Positions 19,595-29,988 of a stretch of DNA of 64,000 nt are shown here, piece by piece (the stretch's first letter is position 1; each line of letters begins with the position of its first letter). The notes under the pieces were generated by a model, which saw only the letters and a program-made list of their open reading frames with translations, was not told the DNA's origin and made no database searches. The position numbers were made by a program, and so were the translations under genes. The stretch covers positions 1-64,000 of the forward strand of contig QXCR01000099.1 in assembly GCA_004380135.1 (NCBI GenBank). The letters run 5' to 3'. This DNA is from Stemphylium vesicarium (Eukaryota > Ascomycota > Dothideomycetes > Pleosporales > Pleosporaceae).

Positions 19595-21782
19595 ATGTGC
19601 GGCATTACTTGTGCGGTTGCGTTGCGGGGTCACGGACCGTTGGCAAAGGAGCGGGGCGAGCTGAGCAGAACTTTGAAACAGAGTTTGGACACGATCAAGC
19701 ATCGTGGACCAGATGCGGATGGACATTGGATTAGCGAGGATTGTCGCGTGGGTATGTGGATGCGAGATCCTTCAGTTGGTTGGAACACGTGACTGACGCT
19801 TTCATCCTCCAGGTCTTGGCCACAATCGGCTAGCAATCGTCGACCTCAACCCAGAAGGAGAGCAACCTTTCCATGACCCCGAAGGAACCATCCATGCAGT
19901 CGTGAACGGAGAGCTTTATGGATACGAAGAGATTCGCGATCAACTCAGTCGCGAAGGATACAAGTTCAAGAGCCAGTCAGACTCGGAAATTGCCCTGGCA
20001 CTCTACAAGAAGCATGGCCTGTCTTTCCTATCACATCTACGTGGAGAGTTCTCGCTATGTCTATATGACTCCCGGGCTCAAGTCTTCATTGCCGCGTGCG
20101 ACAGGTATGCGATCAAGCCCATGTACTACACGGTACTAGATGGGAAACTATTGGTATGGTCATCATGTTGTCCCTCAATACTACATATGGCTTACAGCCA
20201 CTATCTAGATCGCGTCTGAGATGAAGGCTTTTCTTCCTTTTGGATGGCAGACCGAGTGGGATGTGCAGAGCATCAAAGATGTTGGTTGGCTTTGCGATGG
20301 CAGAACCATCTTTCAAGGCGTATCAAAGATACTTCCTGGTCACTATCTCGTTTGCAGATCCTTCAACACCATATCTCAGGACAAGTACTGGGACGTTGAT
20401 TACAAGGACAAGGTATGTGCACCACTATCGCCACGTTATCGGTAACTAACAACCTGCAGCGAGAAGTCGAGCCCCGAAATGAGCAAGAGATGATCGAAGG
20501 TGTCCGCAAGAGACTACTAGATGCGGTTCGGGATCGTCTTCGCGCCGACGTGCCCATCGGGGTCTTCCTCAGCGGTGGCATCGACTCTAGTGCGATAGCG
20601 GGTATGGTCAAGCATCTTATGGATACTGAAGGTGCACGACTAGGCACTGCACCCGCGTCGGAAAGGATAAATTGCTTCAGTGTCAAATTCATTGGAGAGG
20701 AGCACGACGAAGAGCCTATCGCGCGCCGAACTGCCGAGTGGCTCGGAGTGAAGATGCACCACTGTGAGATGACCGAGGAGAACTTTGCCGCAAACATCGA
20801 AACCGCCGTCTGGCACAACGAGGCCGCTGTAACGGATCTGGGCACCGTTGGAAAGTTCTTGCTTTCCAAGACCACAAGCGACGAGGGCATCAAGGTAGTC
20901 TTGACGGGCGAAGGTGCAGATGAGCATTTCGCAGGCTACCGCGAGCTGCTGACTGACTTTGTTCGCGGGCGCGATGATGCATGGCCAAACACCACTCTTT
21001 CGGAGGAAGACCGCATAGCTACCTTCAACGAGCTCGAGGGCTCAGAGACCTCAGGGCCAAAAGAGCTCCCAACCTCCGCCGCAGCGCGCGCTCAAGTAAA
21101 CAACACGTCCTTCCTCGGCTTCACACAGACGGCATCCCTCCGCGACTCTCTCTTCGCACGCTGGGTCTCTAGCGAATTTGGAACAAGCGACAAGCGTCTC
21201 ACAGCCGTGAACTCCATCGACGGCCGCGTCCGCGAACTTATGGCGAACAAATGGCATCCCTTGCATACTTCGCTATACATCTGGATCAAATCCTCCCTCG
21301 CAAACGGCCTTCTCACCGTGCTAGGAGATCGCTGCGAAATGGCCCACAGCGTCGAAGGCCGCCAACCGTTCCTCGATCATCGCCTAACCGAATACGCCAT
21401 GGCGCTGCCCCCATCCATGAAATTGCATTACAACCCCGCGACCCGTTCCTTCAGCGAGAAATGGATTCTTAAAGAAGCTATGAAGCCGTTTATCACCCCG
21501 GAGCTTTATGCGCGCAAGAAACATCCGTTTTCTGCGCCTGTCAAGTATAAACCCGACGGCCCAGTGCACAAGTTCTTCGAGAAGCTGATTACGAAGGAGA
21601 ATGTGGAGGCGTTGGGGTTCTTGGAGTGGGAGAAATGCAAGGATTTGTTGCATGATGCGATTTATGATGGGGATAGACCGAAGTGGAGTCAGATGATTCT
21701 TGTGGGACAGTTTGTTGTTTTGAGTCAGAGGTTTGGGGTTAAAAAGGCGGTGCCTGAGTATGGCAGTGTGAATGGTTTCTAG
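19595..21782 (+). CDS. Asparagine synthetase (glutamine-hydrolysing), AsnB type
   Basis: A two-domain enzyme of 674 residues that moves glutamine amide nitrogen to an acyl-adenylate, classically aspartate to asparagine. Exons: 19595..19751, 19813..20153, 20209..20412 and 20460..21782, all GT-AG and in phase. The N-terminus MCGITC exposes Cys2, the glutaminase nucleophile; HRGPDADG, RLAIVDL and VVNGELYGYEEIR complete the class II amidotransferase domain. The synthetase domain has the PPi loop SGGIDSS (residues about 272-278) and LTGEGADEHFAGY. The C-terminus has RKKHPFSAPVKYKPDGP. At 674 residues it is about 100 longer than housekeeping fungal Asn2 as I know it, and its sequence leans toward bacterial AsnB-like forms. 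It may therefore be a paralogue acting on another carboxylate. Neighbours do not show a pathway. Confidence 0.9.
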
Positions 21783-21991
21783 TTGGAGAGGTTTCATTTT
21801 GGTATATGAATTTGTTTACTATATGTTGTTGCTGGTAGAATATTACTGATTGTCACCGTCTTCTGCTTATTCCAACATGCCATTCTTCCACCGTTTATGG
21901 ACCACGCGAATTAATGGTATATGCCACAAATCCCGATTGACCTTCTGGTCCCCCGAGGAAGTCCATGGCACCCTCCTATGTAGTTGTCTTG

Positions 21992-22928
21992 TTATCTTGT
22001 GTTAACTACAGTACCAAAGTCGGGCCACGTGTTAGCTACAGTACCCCTCGGGCTCCTGCTTGCGACATTCTCAAACCAAGACAAAGATCCGATCAAGTCC
22101 GCGACATGGTTCAAGATATCGTTACGCCGTAATCTGCCAGACAGTGGAATCTCTACCGCCCAAGCCCCGCAATCAGCGTTCTCGCGGAAAAACTCGTACA
22201 AACGCGGCTGTGGAAATGTCGCCCCGGAAAGCTCTGTTTCGAAACCGTCAAGACGGTCAAATGATGGCTGCTGCCCACCCTTTCCGGTAAGCCTCCATGT
22301 CACGTGCACACTTCGGATCCTTGAGTTGTGCTGTGGGCTGATTACGCGGCTGCGAATGCCCCACATGATGTCGCGGGCATGCTTGTGGCGGGTGTTGCAA
22401 GAGAACTTGTCCCAGGTCGTTGGGTCCAGTGAAAGGTGGTATTCGAGTCGGCTGATTGGCATGCGACATAATGCGTCGCATATGTGGGGAATCATGTAAC
22501 CAACACCACGAAAAGGTAAGCACTTGCTGCTAGGGTCTTGGTAGATCTCGATGTCGATAGGAGTGCCCGTGGGCAGCACATGCCGTTCGAGGGCTTTAGG
22601 GAATCGCATAACGGTCCGTCCATTGCTTTGAGTAGCGATGTTTCGCTGGGTTTTGAGCAAGTGCAAGCGGACCTCCACTGCGGCTGCTCGATCCATTTCT
22701 TCTTTGGCTTGACGGCAAGAGAGATACAGACCCGCATAGTCTTTGGCTTCAGCGAATAGTGGCAAGATAAGGAAATCGTAAAGGACGCAACGCACACCTA
22801 GTGAGGTGTTTGAAGAAACGGTTGGGCAGGATGGACGTCGGCGTAGTCTTTGGGTGGTGTTCGGCGTAGGCTGGTGCTGTGTGGAGGCGCATGGGCCAGC
22901 TCTCGCTTGAAACGTCGTGGGTAGACAT
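21992..22928 (-). pseudogene. 2EXR/F-box-like gene with a frameshift near its N-terminus
   Basis: An ATG at 22928 opens MSTHDVSSESW...PNRFFKHL. The family sequence then continues in another frame from about 22795: VLYDFLILPLFAEAKDYAG, then LYLSCRQAKEEMDRAA. The sibling at 18.3 kb has FFK, eight residues, then VYEYL, which is 24 nt; here 25 nt separate FFK from LYDFL. One extra base near 22796-22815 therefore explains the break. I found no GT-AG pair that repairs the frame there. The downstream frame stays open for about 265 codons, so the damage looks recent, or it is a base-call error. A minus-strand TATAAA at 23064..23059 lies about 130 bp upstream. If intact, it would be another member of the unknown-function family. 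Confidence 0.6.
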
Positions 22929-23476
22929 CGTTCTAGTCTCAGTTGTAGTGTCGATCGTGAGTTGTTGAAAGTCGTTCAGAGGAAATTTGGTATGCGTGCT
23001 GTAGAGTTGTACTCGGTGGAGGATGATGGAGAAATCAACAGTCAATCTCAAAGCCAGCTTTATAAGTCTCGCTTTCTCGCAATATTCGAAATCCTGTGGA
23101 TGAACCATGGGTGATGGAAGGACTGTGTAATGCGATTCAGTAATTCGCGTGTGTGGAAGTACACTTAGTCGGTAGACGTAGGAGAGCGAACCATACCCCA
23201 GTAATTTGTAACCCCTACCAGATGTTAGAATTCCGAATCAGCGTGAAGAATACAAGCCAAGAGTTTGAGGACACTAGAAGCCTGATCAATCAACCAGGTA
23301 GTAGGTTTGCGCGGTCTCACCGGCAACGCAATCTCGTGGATCTTTTCATAGCCCAGACGTTGCTGCCTGATGCACCAACCGCTTATAAACTCAGCCCACC
23401 GACCACAACCAGTCTTTGACAGACATTGCTTCCAGCTCTTCTCATTAGCCCATACATCTTCTCCAAAGCTTGAGTC
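22929..23476. promoter_or_regulatory. Divergent region between the broken 2EXR-like gene and the ABM-like gene
   Basis: A 548 bp spacer with two TATA-like elements in suitable places: TATAAA on the minus strand at 23064..23059 for the leftward gene, and TTATAAA at 23383-23389 for the rightward gene, about 90 bp before its ATG. No gene is seen inside. Confidence 0.45.
23383..23389 (+). promoter_or_regulatory. Putative TATA box of the ABM-like gene
   Basis: TTATAAA lies 88 bp upstream of the ATG at 23477. Position and sequence fit a fungal TATA element; there is no expression evidence. Confidence 0.35.
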
Positions 23477-24254
23477 ATGCCCGTAATCGAAATTGGTCTG
23501 ATGCGCGCCAAACCAAATCACGCTGTGATGGTAAAGACGCGACAAGAAAGCCAAATCCTAGAACGCACATGGGACGCGGTCGCAAATTCCGCTGCCGGAC
23601 CTCACTGGGTCTTCGGGGGTACCGAAATAAGAGACGATTCAAAACTTTGGGGGTTCTTTGAATTCGAGTCGGTGAAGCATCATGCCAAGTTTGCGAGCAC
23701 GTATGTTTGCACACCCCACCGCTCAGCAAAAAGGACCGACAGTGATATTAACAAATGATCACACTATGTGTAGGTTCGGTGCTGAAGCTGTCAAAGACCT
23801 CCCGAAGATCCTATCGCATAGCGAATTTCAGAAGCATGTGAATGTGGAGGCGGATATGAAGCCTGTTTTGGAGGCGCCAGTCACTGAAGTGTCGTTTTTG
23901 TACTTCACCTCCGACATCTCTAGCTCTAAGCGATCAGCTGTTGGCTCCCGTGTCAAAGAAGTCATTGATGCGCTCATCGAGACTACCAGTGAGGCAAAGG
24001 CTGGGGTTTGTGGTTGGAGCGTCGAGAATGATTTTCCGGTGTTAGATCGTGAAGGAGGGGGACCTGAAGTTGGTTGTGTATATGCAATTTTGGTAGGATG
24101 GACAAGCTTTCATGCTGCAAGAGCATCCTGGGAGCAGGCTGCGGCGAGTCACGGTGAGGATCTGGTGAGAATCCAAAATGCGGAAAGAGCGTTGAAGGTG
24201 GTGACTCGCCACGTCCAGTGCCGCAGGTTTGGCCAGGATAATGGAGGTGCTTGA
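23477..24254 (+). CDS. Dimeric alpha/beta-barrel (ABM-like) protein
   Basis: A 234-residue protein in two exons, 23477..23700 and 23774..24254, with a 73 nt intron (donor GTATGT, acceptor TGTAG). The N-terminal half (MPVIEIGLMRAKPNH, then WVFGGTEIRDDSKLWGFFEFES) follows the antibiotic-biosynthesis-monooxygenase-like, or dimeric alpha/beta-barrel, pattern: a beta strand, a helix, then W.F...ED...L...WES. A second half with VSFLYFTSD and GWTSFHAARASWEQAA looks like a degenerate repeat of the same fold. Members include small quinone-forming monooxygenases, but many have no known activity. No catalytic residue can be assigned. It is convergent with Sen2, with 106 bp between stops. Confidence 0.65.
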
Positions 24255-24360
24255 CAGAGTTGGGAAATGAAGCAGTTCATTCAAGAAGATAGTCGTCTAG
24301 TCGTTTCTTCGTAGCTCGTACAAAGTCGTGGAGAATAATGAAACTCCTCCCATGTGCACC

Positions 24361-25854
24361 TCAGTCCCTGTTCCTGCTTGGGCTCCACCTCTTGAAAACG
24401 AACTCCCGAACCCTGTACTTCTTCAGCACGCTACCAATATCGACTTTGAACCCATCCTTGTCGGTTGAATTAGTGTCCCATGGCTCCGGTACTTCTACGT
24501 AGACCAGCATCAGCGTCTTCATGACTTGAGTCTGCACTCGGTTGACCCTATGAAACCACCACCAGTCTTTGCGCGCATTGTTCGCTATCCTAGACATGGC
24601 CTCTTCTTCATCATCCTCCTGCTCGTTCCAATAAGAAGCGGAGTAGGATGGAATAATCATGATGGCAAACTCTGCGTGGGTGAATGCGGGTCCGCGTATA
24701 TACAGGAGATAATCCACCGCGAACTTGATACCAGGACGAACGACCCAGCCAAGAGAGCGGAAGTGATGAAAGACGACATACTTGAGCAAGAATGGATTGT
24801 CTGGGGCAATGGATGGAATGCACGACAGAGCAGGATCCATTCGGGTAGCACCCTTGCTCATGTTGTATGCAGTACGAAGGTGCGTAAGAGTTCGCTCAAT
24901 ACCAGCGGTATCGCTCGAGATTGAAGCATGCGCGCAGTATAACCGTAATAGATACCATGCTGGATAAGAGATCGATTGATCAGATTCGTTGGTGTCAACG
25001 TCGACGATTTCCAGAACACCAAGCACGTAGGACAGGAAGAAAGCCTCTTCAGGTGTAAGCTGAAGGTGTTCCATATCTGGTACATCGACTTCCTCAGCTT
25101 CAGCGTTGGCATTGTCTTCCCCTAGAGTAGCGTTCGCGGTCTGGTCTACTGTGGGTGCCTTGACATCACCATGGAAGGGAGTATCTTTGAGGTCACCATC
25201 TGCAAGCTGATCAAGACTAGCATCAGGCGCGAGTTTGCCTTCTTGTCGAAGCTGTTGCTCAATAGCCTCACGTTGTGCCTTAGCTCGCTCTAGTTTGAAC
25301 TGTCTTCGCTCCTCTCGTCTAGATTGTGTGACCTCTGTGCTTGTCTTGGAAGCCTGCGCGCCCCGCCGCCGCTTCTCAGCGACTAGCCATTGTGGTTCAC
25401 TTCGACTTAGCGAACCCTTACCCCAGAAACCATGTTCCCAGAGTGCTCGAATGGAGGCTGGGTCGGTGACGTGTATTGACTGGGTCTCTACAGAGTAATA
25501 CGCCTTGTGGACGACGGTATGAGACTTAGGCGGCCAAAGGGACTGCGCGATAAGACTAATCGCTAGCCTCACGATGGAGATTGGATTGTGAGGAACAAAT
25601 CCAGGGAGCGCGTAGACGTCTAGAGGTAGAGGCTTGGCATGGATTTCATTGTAATTGGGTCGGCGTGGACGAGGTTTCCTCGGAGCACCGTTCGCTGGCT
25701 TCTCCGGATTTTCTCCCGGCGCAACGGCTGGTGGTGCGTTCTCTACAGCGCCAACCTGCGCGGGCTGAACAGCTTCTACCATGTCTAGTGACAGGAGCTC
25801 GGTGTTTGAGGAAACTGCGCTAGTATTAGCAAGTGTGCGCATGCCAAATTCCAT
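24361..25854 (-). CDS. SEN2: tRNA-splicing endonuclease subunit Sen2
   Basis: A catalytic subunit of the heterotetrameric tRNA-splicing endonuclease, which cuts the 5' splice site of pre-tRNA introns. The C-terminal nuclease domain reads VFHHFRSLGWVVRPGIKF, then YLLYIRGPAFTHAEFAIM. The likely catalytic Tyr (last Tyr of YLLY) and His (FTHAEF) are eight residues apart, as in yeast Sen2, and the catalytic Lys is likely in VMKTLMLVYV. An acidic and then Trp-rich insert lies between His and Lys. A basic segment (RREERRQFKLERAKAQREAIEQQL) sits in the middle. The N-terminus is uncertain: the frame is open to 25935 but only from a TTG. ATGs at 25854, 25842 and 25782 are candidates, the last (MVEAVQPAQ) having a good context. 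Confidence 0.93.
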   Translation of the reverse strand: MEFGMRTLANTSAVSSNTELLSLDMVEAVQPAQVGAVENAPPAVAPGENPEKPANGAPRKPRPRRPNYNEIHAKPLPLDVYALPGFVPHNPISIVRLAISLIAQSLWPPKSHTVVHKAYYSVETQSIHVTDPASIRALWEHGFWGKGSLSRSEPQWLVAEKRRRGAQASKTSTEVTQSRREERRQFKLERAKAQREAIEQQLRQEGKLAPDASLDQLADGDLKDTPFHGDVKAPTVDQTANATLGEDNANAEAEEVDVPDMEHLQLTPEEAFFLSYVLGVLEIVDVDTNESDQSISYPAWYLLRLYCAHASISSDTAGIERTLTHLRTAYNMSKGATRMDPALSCIPSIAPDNPFLLKYVVFHHFRSLGWVVRPGIKFAVDYLLYIRGPAFTHAEFAIMIIPSYSASYWNEQEDDEEEAMSRIANNARKDWWWFHRVNRVQTQVMKTLMLVYVEVPEPWDTNSTDKDGFKVDIGSVLKKYRVREFVFKRWSPSRNRD

Positions 25855-26565
25855 CAGATCGTAGCCAATATTCGTGATCAGATACCGTTGTAGTCTATTG
25901 TAACGGAAACAGCATCGACCGTCTAACGCTGTCAAGTGAATGCCAGCGCCGGCGATCGTATAAGTGAAAAGTTGTCATCATAAAAGTGTGCTCTTGGGGT
26001 GCAGAAAACGTATGTGCGAACAACCTTTGTAGGACAAAGGCTGCGAGAACATTTATATGCGCGATTCGACACCCAAAGCATATAAGAAAGAAGAGAAAGA
26101 CTTACCCAGTCTTTGCGACGTCACGTAATGTCGTCGTCAGTGAGCGTTGTCAGCTTCATGGTGATTGTGTTGGAGGTAAGAGCGAAGCTCGAAAACTTTG
26201 GAGATGACTGTTTGCCAAGACCCGCTCCGATTGGCTAGCGAGCGCGCCGCATCACGGTTCAACTGGAAGACGCCCACCACAACGCGCTTATGCAATCTCT
26301 ATGTCTCTGCAGAGCTTTTTCATTTGATCCTGTTAATATTAATCAAAAGACTGGCTTGTAGTTTCACATTGGAGCAGTCTTACGGTGCGACGTATTGTTA
26401 TGACGTAATCGGAGCAATTCGAATCCCTCAGAAATACACAGGGCATCTTCCAAGACGCCACGCAAGAACGACTAGACATACACGCTGTTCCCTGAACCTG
26501 CCTGCTGATTCAAACTTACTTTTAGGAATCCCACGTATCCTGATACACACTTTACAGCAACCAAG
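25855..26565. promoter_or_regulatory. Divergent promoter region SEN2 / AIM25 with CRE-like sites
   Basis: A 711 bp spacer between divergent genes. It contains GACGTCACGTAATG around 26117-26130 and TGACGTAAT at 26401-26409, both close to bZIP (CREB/ATF or Cpc1-type) half or full sites. An AT-rich TTAATATTAAT lies near 26332-26342. Function is inferred from motif likeness only. Confidence 0.4.
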
Positions 26566-28287
26566 ATGCTACCGGCAGCGAGGTGGTCCGCTCAACTACC
26601 ACGACAATGCCTTCGCTCGCTCACCACCAAGACTACACCGTCAACCGTCAGACCTCGTAATTGCTTTCCAACCTGCAACCTACAGCGTCCAGCTGCATCT
26701 TACTCAACAAAACAACCCAAAAACGAACCTTCGACGAATAGCCCTAATGAGCCCGCCAAAGATGCCTCAAAAGTCGAAGCAGTATCAAACGCCCTCGCAA
26801 CCACACCAGATTCGGAAAACAACCTCGTTACAGCCGTATATATGCCAGAAGATCCCCATGACATCCTCAAGCAGACCCACCCTGCCATGCGTCTTCTCGA
26901 CAACTCCTCACTTATTGTACAGAGGCAGCTTGAGATGATGAATATCCTCATGGGATTCGAGCAGGCCAATCGCTATGTTATTATGGACCCACACGGCAAT
27001 CATATTGGCTATCTGGCAGAACAAGATCATGGGATAGGCAATGCAATGGCGAGGCAGATGTTCAAGACCCACCGGAGTTTTACGACGCACGTCTTCGACC
27101 GCGACGAGAAGGAAATACTCAGGTTTCATCGACCGTTCAGCTGGATCAACTCAAGAATACGCGTGTACGACGCCGTGGGACAGCATGGCGGAGGATACAC
27201 TAGTTCGACCAGCTTGCAAGGCACAAGTGCAGCGAGCATCGCAAACCAAACAAGCGCAAACGTGTCCAGCTTGCCATTGCAAGACATGAGGATCATCGGA
27301 GCTTCAGAACAAGAATGGGCTCCCCTACGGAGAAAGTACAACTTGTTCCTCGCGAGGAATCTGGAAGACGATGCCGTTGCACCGGGCACACCGCAGATAG
27401 CAGCTGGCGACTTGCCCATCTCGAGCTCCAAGGCCGTCGCAGTAGCGGAGGGCGATACTCGAGAAGTCGGCATGCTTCAATTTGCCAGGGTCGATGAGCC
27501 TTTCTTGTCTTGGGACTTCAGCTTGATGTCTGAAGACGGACGCCTCGCAGGTTCCGTCAATCGCAACTTTGGTGGCTTTGCGCGAGAAATCTTCACAGAC
27601 ACTGGAGTCTATGCGCTTCGAATGGATGCTGCCGGACTAGCAAATGAACCATCCCACCTTGTTTCGAAGACTGGAGAGCAAAGCAGACCATCATTAGAAG
27701 GCTACCCGGGCATGACTCTGGACCAACGAGCTGTTATGCTTGCTACAGCAGTCAGCATCGACTTTGATTATTTCAGTCGCCACAGTGGCTCGGGAGGCAT
27801 GTGGCCCATGTGGATGCCTTGGGTTGGCGGTAGTAGCGAGGCAGCTGGTGGTGCTGCAGCAGGCGGTGCCGCGGCAGGAGAAGCGAGTGCCGCTGGAGCC
27901 GGAGCTGTTGGTGCAGCTGGCGAAAGCGGCATCGCAGGTGAAGTTGGTACTGCAGCACGCGGACTGGGTGCAGGGGAAGGCGCCGCAACTGGCGCTGCAA
28001 CGATGGCAGGCTACGAGGCTATGCAACGAGGCCGAGAAGCTACGCAACAAGGCGGAGATGATGCCTCACCACAAGCGACTGACCCATACCAACCAGACCC
28101 AGATGAGCAGCCCGGTACAAGTCAAGGCGGCGAAGAGGTATGGGGTGAGAACCAAGACCCTGGCTTCGGGCAACAAAGTCAGGATCGAGACTTCTGGGGT
28201 GGTCAGGGAGGTCAAGGCGGTGGTGGCGGCGATGCCGGGGGTGGTGATGGCGGTGGATTCAGTTGGACCGATATCTTTGGAGAATAG
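26566..28287 (+). CDS. AIM25: Mitochondrial phospholipid scramblase-family protein (AIM25-like)
   Basis: A 573-residue single-exon gene. The first 50 or so residues are Arg/Ser/Thr-rich without acids, as in a mitochondrial targeting sequence. The scramblase-type core runs from LLDNSSLIVQRQLEMMNILMGFEQANRY through DPHGNHIGYLAEQDHG, FDRDEKEILRFHRPFSWINS and FLSWDFSLMSEDG to YALRMDAAG. This matches the yeast Aim25 and plscr family, beta-barrel proteins tied to lipid distribution or mitochondrial stress. After about residue 420 the sequence is Ala/Gly-rich, then acidic and Gly-rich (GGQGGGGGDAGGG), probably disordered. It shares an upstream region with SEN2. The family call is strong; scramblase activity is not shown by sequence. 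Confidence 0.9.
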   Translation: MLPAARWSAQLPRQCLRSLTTKTTPSTVRPRNCFPTCNLQRPAASYSTKQPKNEPSTNSPNEPAKDASKVEAVSNALATTPDSENNLVTAVYMPEDPHDILKQTHPAMRLLDNSSLIVQRQLEMMNILMGFEQANRYVIMDPHGNHIGYLAEQDHGIGNAMARQMFKTHRSFTTHVFDRDEKEILRFHRPFSWINSRIRVYDAVGQHGGGYTSSTSLQGTSAASIANQTSANVSSLPLQDMRIIGASEQEWAPLRRKYNLFLARNLEDDAVAPGTPQIAAGDLPISSSKAVAVAEGDTREVGMLQFARVDEPFLSWDFSLMSEDGRLAGSVNRNFGGFAREIFTDTGVYALRMDAAGLANEPSHLVSKTGEQSRPSLEGYPGMTLDQRAVMLATAVSIDFDYFSRHSGSGGMWPMWMPWVGGSSEAAGGAAAGGAAAGEASAAGAGAVGAAGESGIAGEVGTAARGLGAGEGAATGAATMAGYEAMQRGREATQQGGDDASPQATDPYQPDPDEQPGTSQGGEEVWGENQDPGFGQQSQDRDFWGGQGGQGGGGGDAGGGDGGGFSWTDIFGE

Positions 28288-28552
28288 AACTTCGGTTCCT
28301 GTATCACCACTCTGTTCCTTAGCATAGATACCATAAATTTTATAGCTGTACACTAGGTTGGGTGTAGGTGGTGCCACGAGCAAGCTAGTGGGTGTGGCTG
28401 AAGTGGGGCTATGCTACCTAAGTAGGCAACCTCACCACTTGTTTGCCTTCCAGCGCTGCGTTTTAGACTACCATCGTCTTCACCACGACGAAGGCCTTTA
28501 GGTCATCACAATTGTCTCTTTGGCGCGCTCGGGATCCCTAATCACCACCGTC

Positions 28553-29818
28553 ATGTCGAGTATCAGGAGCGGCGGCAGACGATGCTCAGATCTGTACGAC
28601 TATACAAAGCTGGACACAACGAAGCAACAGATTCGTTTAGTCAAGCTGCTTCCACCCACATTTGTAGGCGCCGCGGCGCCTGAGAACGATGTCGTTCGTC
28701 TTCAGCTCGGAGTCCATGACATTACGACTGCCCCAGAATACATCGCTCTTTCATACGCCTGGGGTAATCCATCGGACACCCGGAACATCCTGGTCGACAA
28801 TAGACTCCTTACGGTCAGGACGAACTTATTCGATTTTCTTTACAGCTTCCGCTCGCAGAAAAGCAACATTCACTACCTCTGGATCGATCAGCTGTGTATC
28901 AATCAAAAGGATACATGGGAGCGCAATCACCAGGTGCGATTAATGGCACAGATCTACCGGTCTTGCGTCTTTGCCATCGCCTGGCTTGGAGTGTCTTCGA
29001 CGAGAGCAGCGGCTAGATTTTTGAGAAATCCAATCGCGAAATATGTAGAAGAGTTATGCCATAATGTCTACTTCACACGGCTATGGATTGTCCAAGAGGT
29101 TCTGCTTCCCCGAAATATTCGCCTCTTTTGCGGCCACATCTGGGTGGAGTGGGATTCTTTATTGAAAGCTGCATTACGGGCAGACTTCTTCCATCATGAT
29201 ACGCTTTGGTCGGTCGTTGATCTGCTTTCTAATCGTTACATGCATGACAGAGACCCGCCTGTAGCCTCAAATTCTCGTCTCCTCCATAGCGTATTGTCTT
29301 CATTCTCAGGCATGGAGTGTCAAGATCCCCGAGACAAAGTGTACGGTCTTTTAGGCTTGGTCAGCGAAGAAGAGCGCCCAGAGGTGGACTACGGAAAACA
29401 AGTGGAAGAGGTCTATCTCGACACTGTGAGAATGGCTCGACTTTTCTACAACGAAGACTCGATATGTTTGCGACGAGATCTTCCAAACAATTTAGGTTTC
29501 TCTTCAGCACATATCGCGCAGCTGGATCTCTTTTACACCGACATGTTCAAAGCTACGATCGGATCTGCTCGAAATGGATGGCCTGGCGATCTCAACTGGT
29601 ATATGGAGAACATGGGTTTTGAGAAGGTAGATCGCAGAGGTTCGCATCCAGATCGTTGGTGGTACCGACACAACGGAAAAAGACATTACCATGATTGCCT
29701 TCCGTCCGCAGGCAGAAAAGCAAGTACACTAGGATACACCGCTCCCGTTACTAGATCCGGGGATCGTAGCGTTACCCCGCGCTACATGCTTCGCAAGCGG
29801 CTCCACCCCGGACGTTGA
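28553..29818 (+). CDS. HET (heterokaryon incompatibility) domain protein
   Basis: A 421-residue intronless gene starting at ATG 28553 (MSSIRSGGRRC); the upstream frame has no ATG. HET-domain blocks are clear: YIALSYAWGNPSDTRNILVD, LWIDQLCINQKDTWERNHQV, then LMAQIYRSCVFAIAWLG. Downstream comes CQDPRDKVYGLLGLVSEEE, common to this family. HET domains, distantly TIR-like, trigger cell death in fungal non-self recognition, but most genomic copies have no known partner. No NACHT, ankyrin or other extra domain is seen. The last 60 or so residues are Arg-rich. Allorecognition function is inferred from the family only. Confidence 0.92.
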   Translation: MSSIRSGGRRCSDLYDYTKLDTTKQQIRLVKLLPPTFVGAAAPENDVVRLQLGVHDITTAPEYIALSYAWGNPSDTRNILVDNRLLTVRTNLFDFLYSFRSQKSNIHYLWIDQLCINQKDTWERNHQVRLMAQIYRSCVFAIAWLGVSSTRAAARFLRNPIAKYVEELCHNVYFTRLWIVQEVLLPRNIRLFCGHIWVEWDSLLKAALRADFFHHDTLWSVVDLLSNRYMHDRDPPVASNSRLLHSVLSSFSGMECQDPRDKVYGLLGLVSEEERPEVDYGKQVEEVYLDTVRMARLFYNEDSICLRRDLPNNLGFSSAHIAQLDLFYTDMFKATIGSARNGWPGDLNWYMENMGFEKVDRRGSHPDRWWYRHNGKRHYHDCLPSAGRKASTLGYTAPVTRSGDRSVTPRYMLRKRLHPGR

Positions 29819-29988
29819 ACCAATCCCAAAATTTCCGGGCCGCTCCCCTCCGGCCACAATTATTCCGTGGATTCCCATGTTTCCGACGACTTGGTCATCG
29901 ACACTAAATTGATATAATCCAAAGCCAAGTCGATAAAAATCATGGCCATTGCAATCAAGCCTCCAATCTTCAATCCTAATTGGTCACC

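Noticed and set aside
21992..22928. RIP (repeat-induced point mutation) as the cause of the broken 2EXR-like gene
   Set aside because: Base composition is not AT-skewed and the lesion is a single extra base, not a spread of C-to-T changes and stops.
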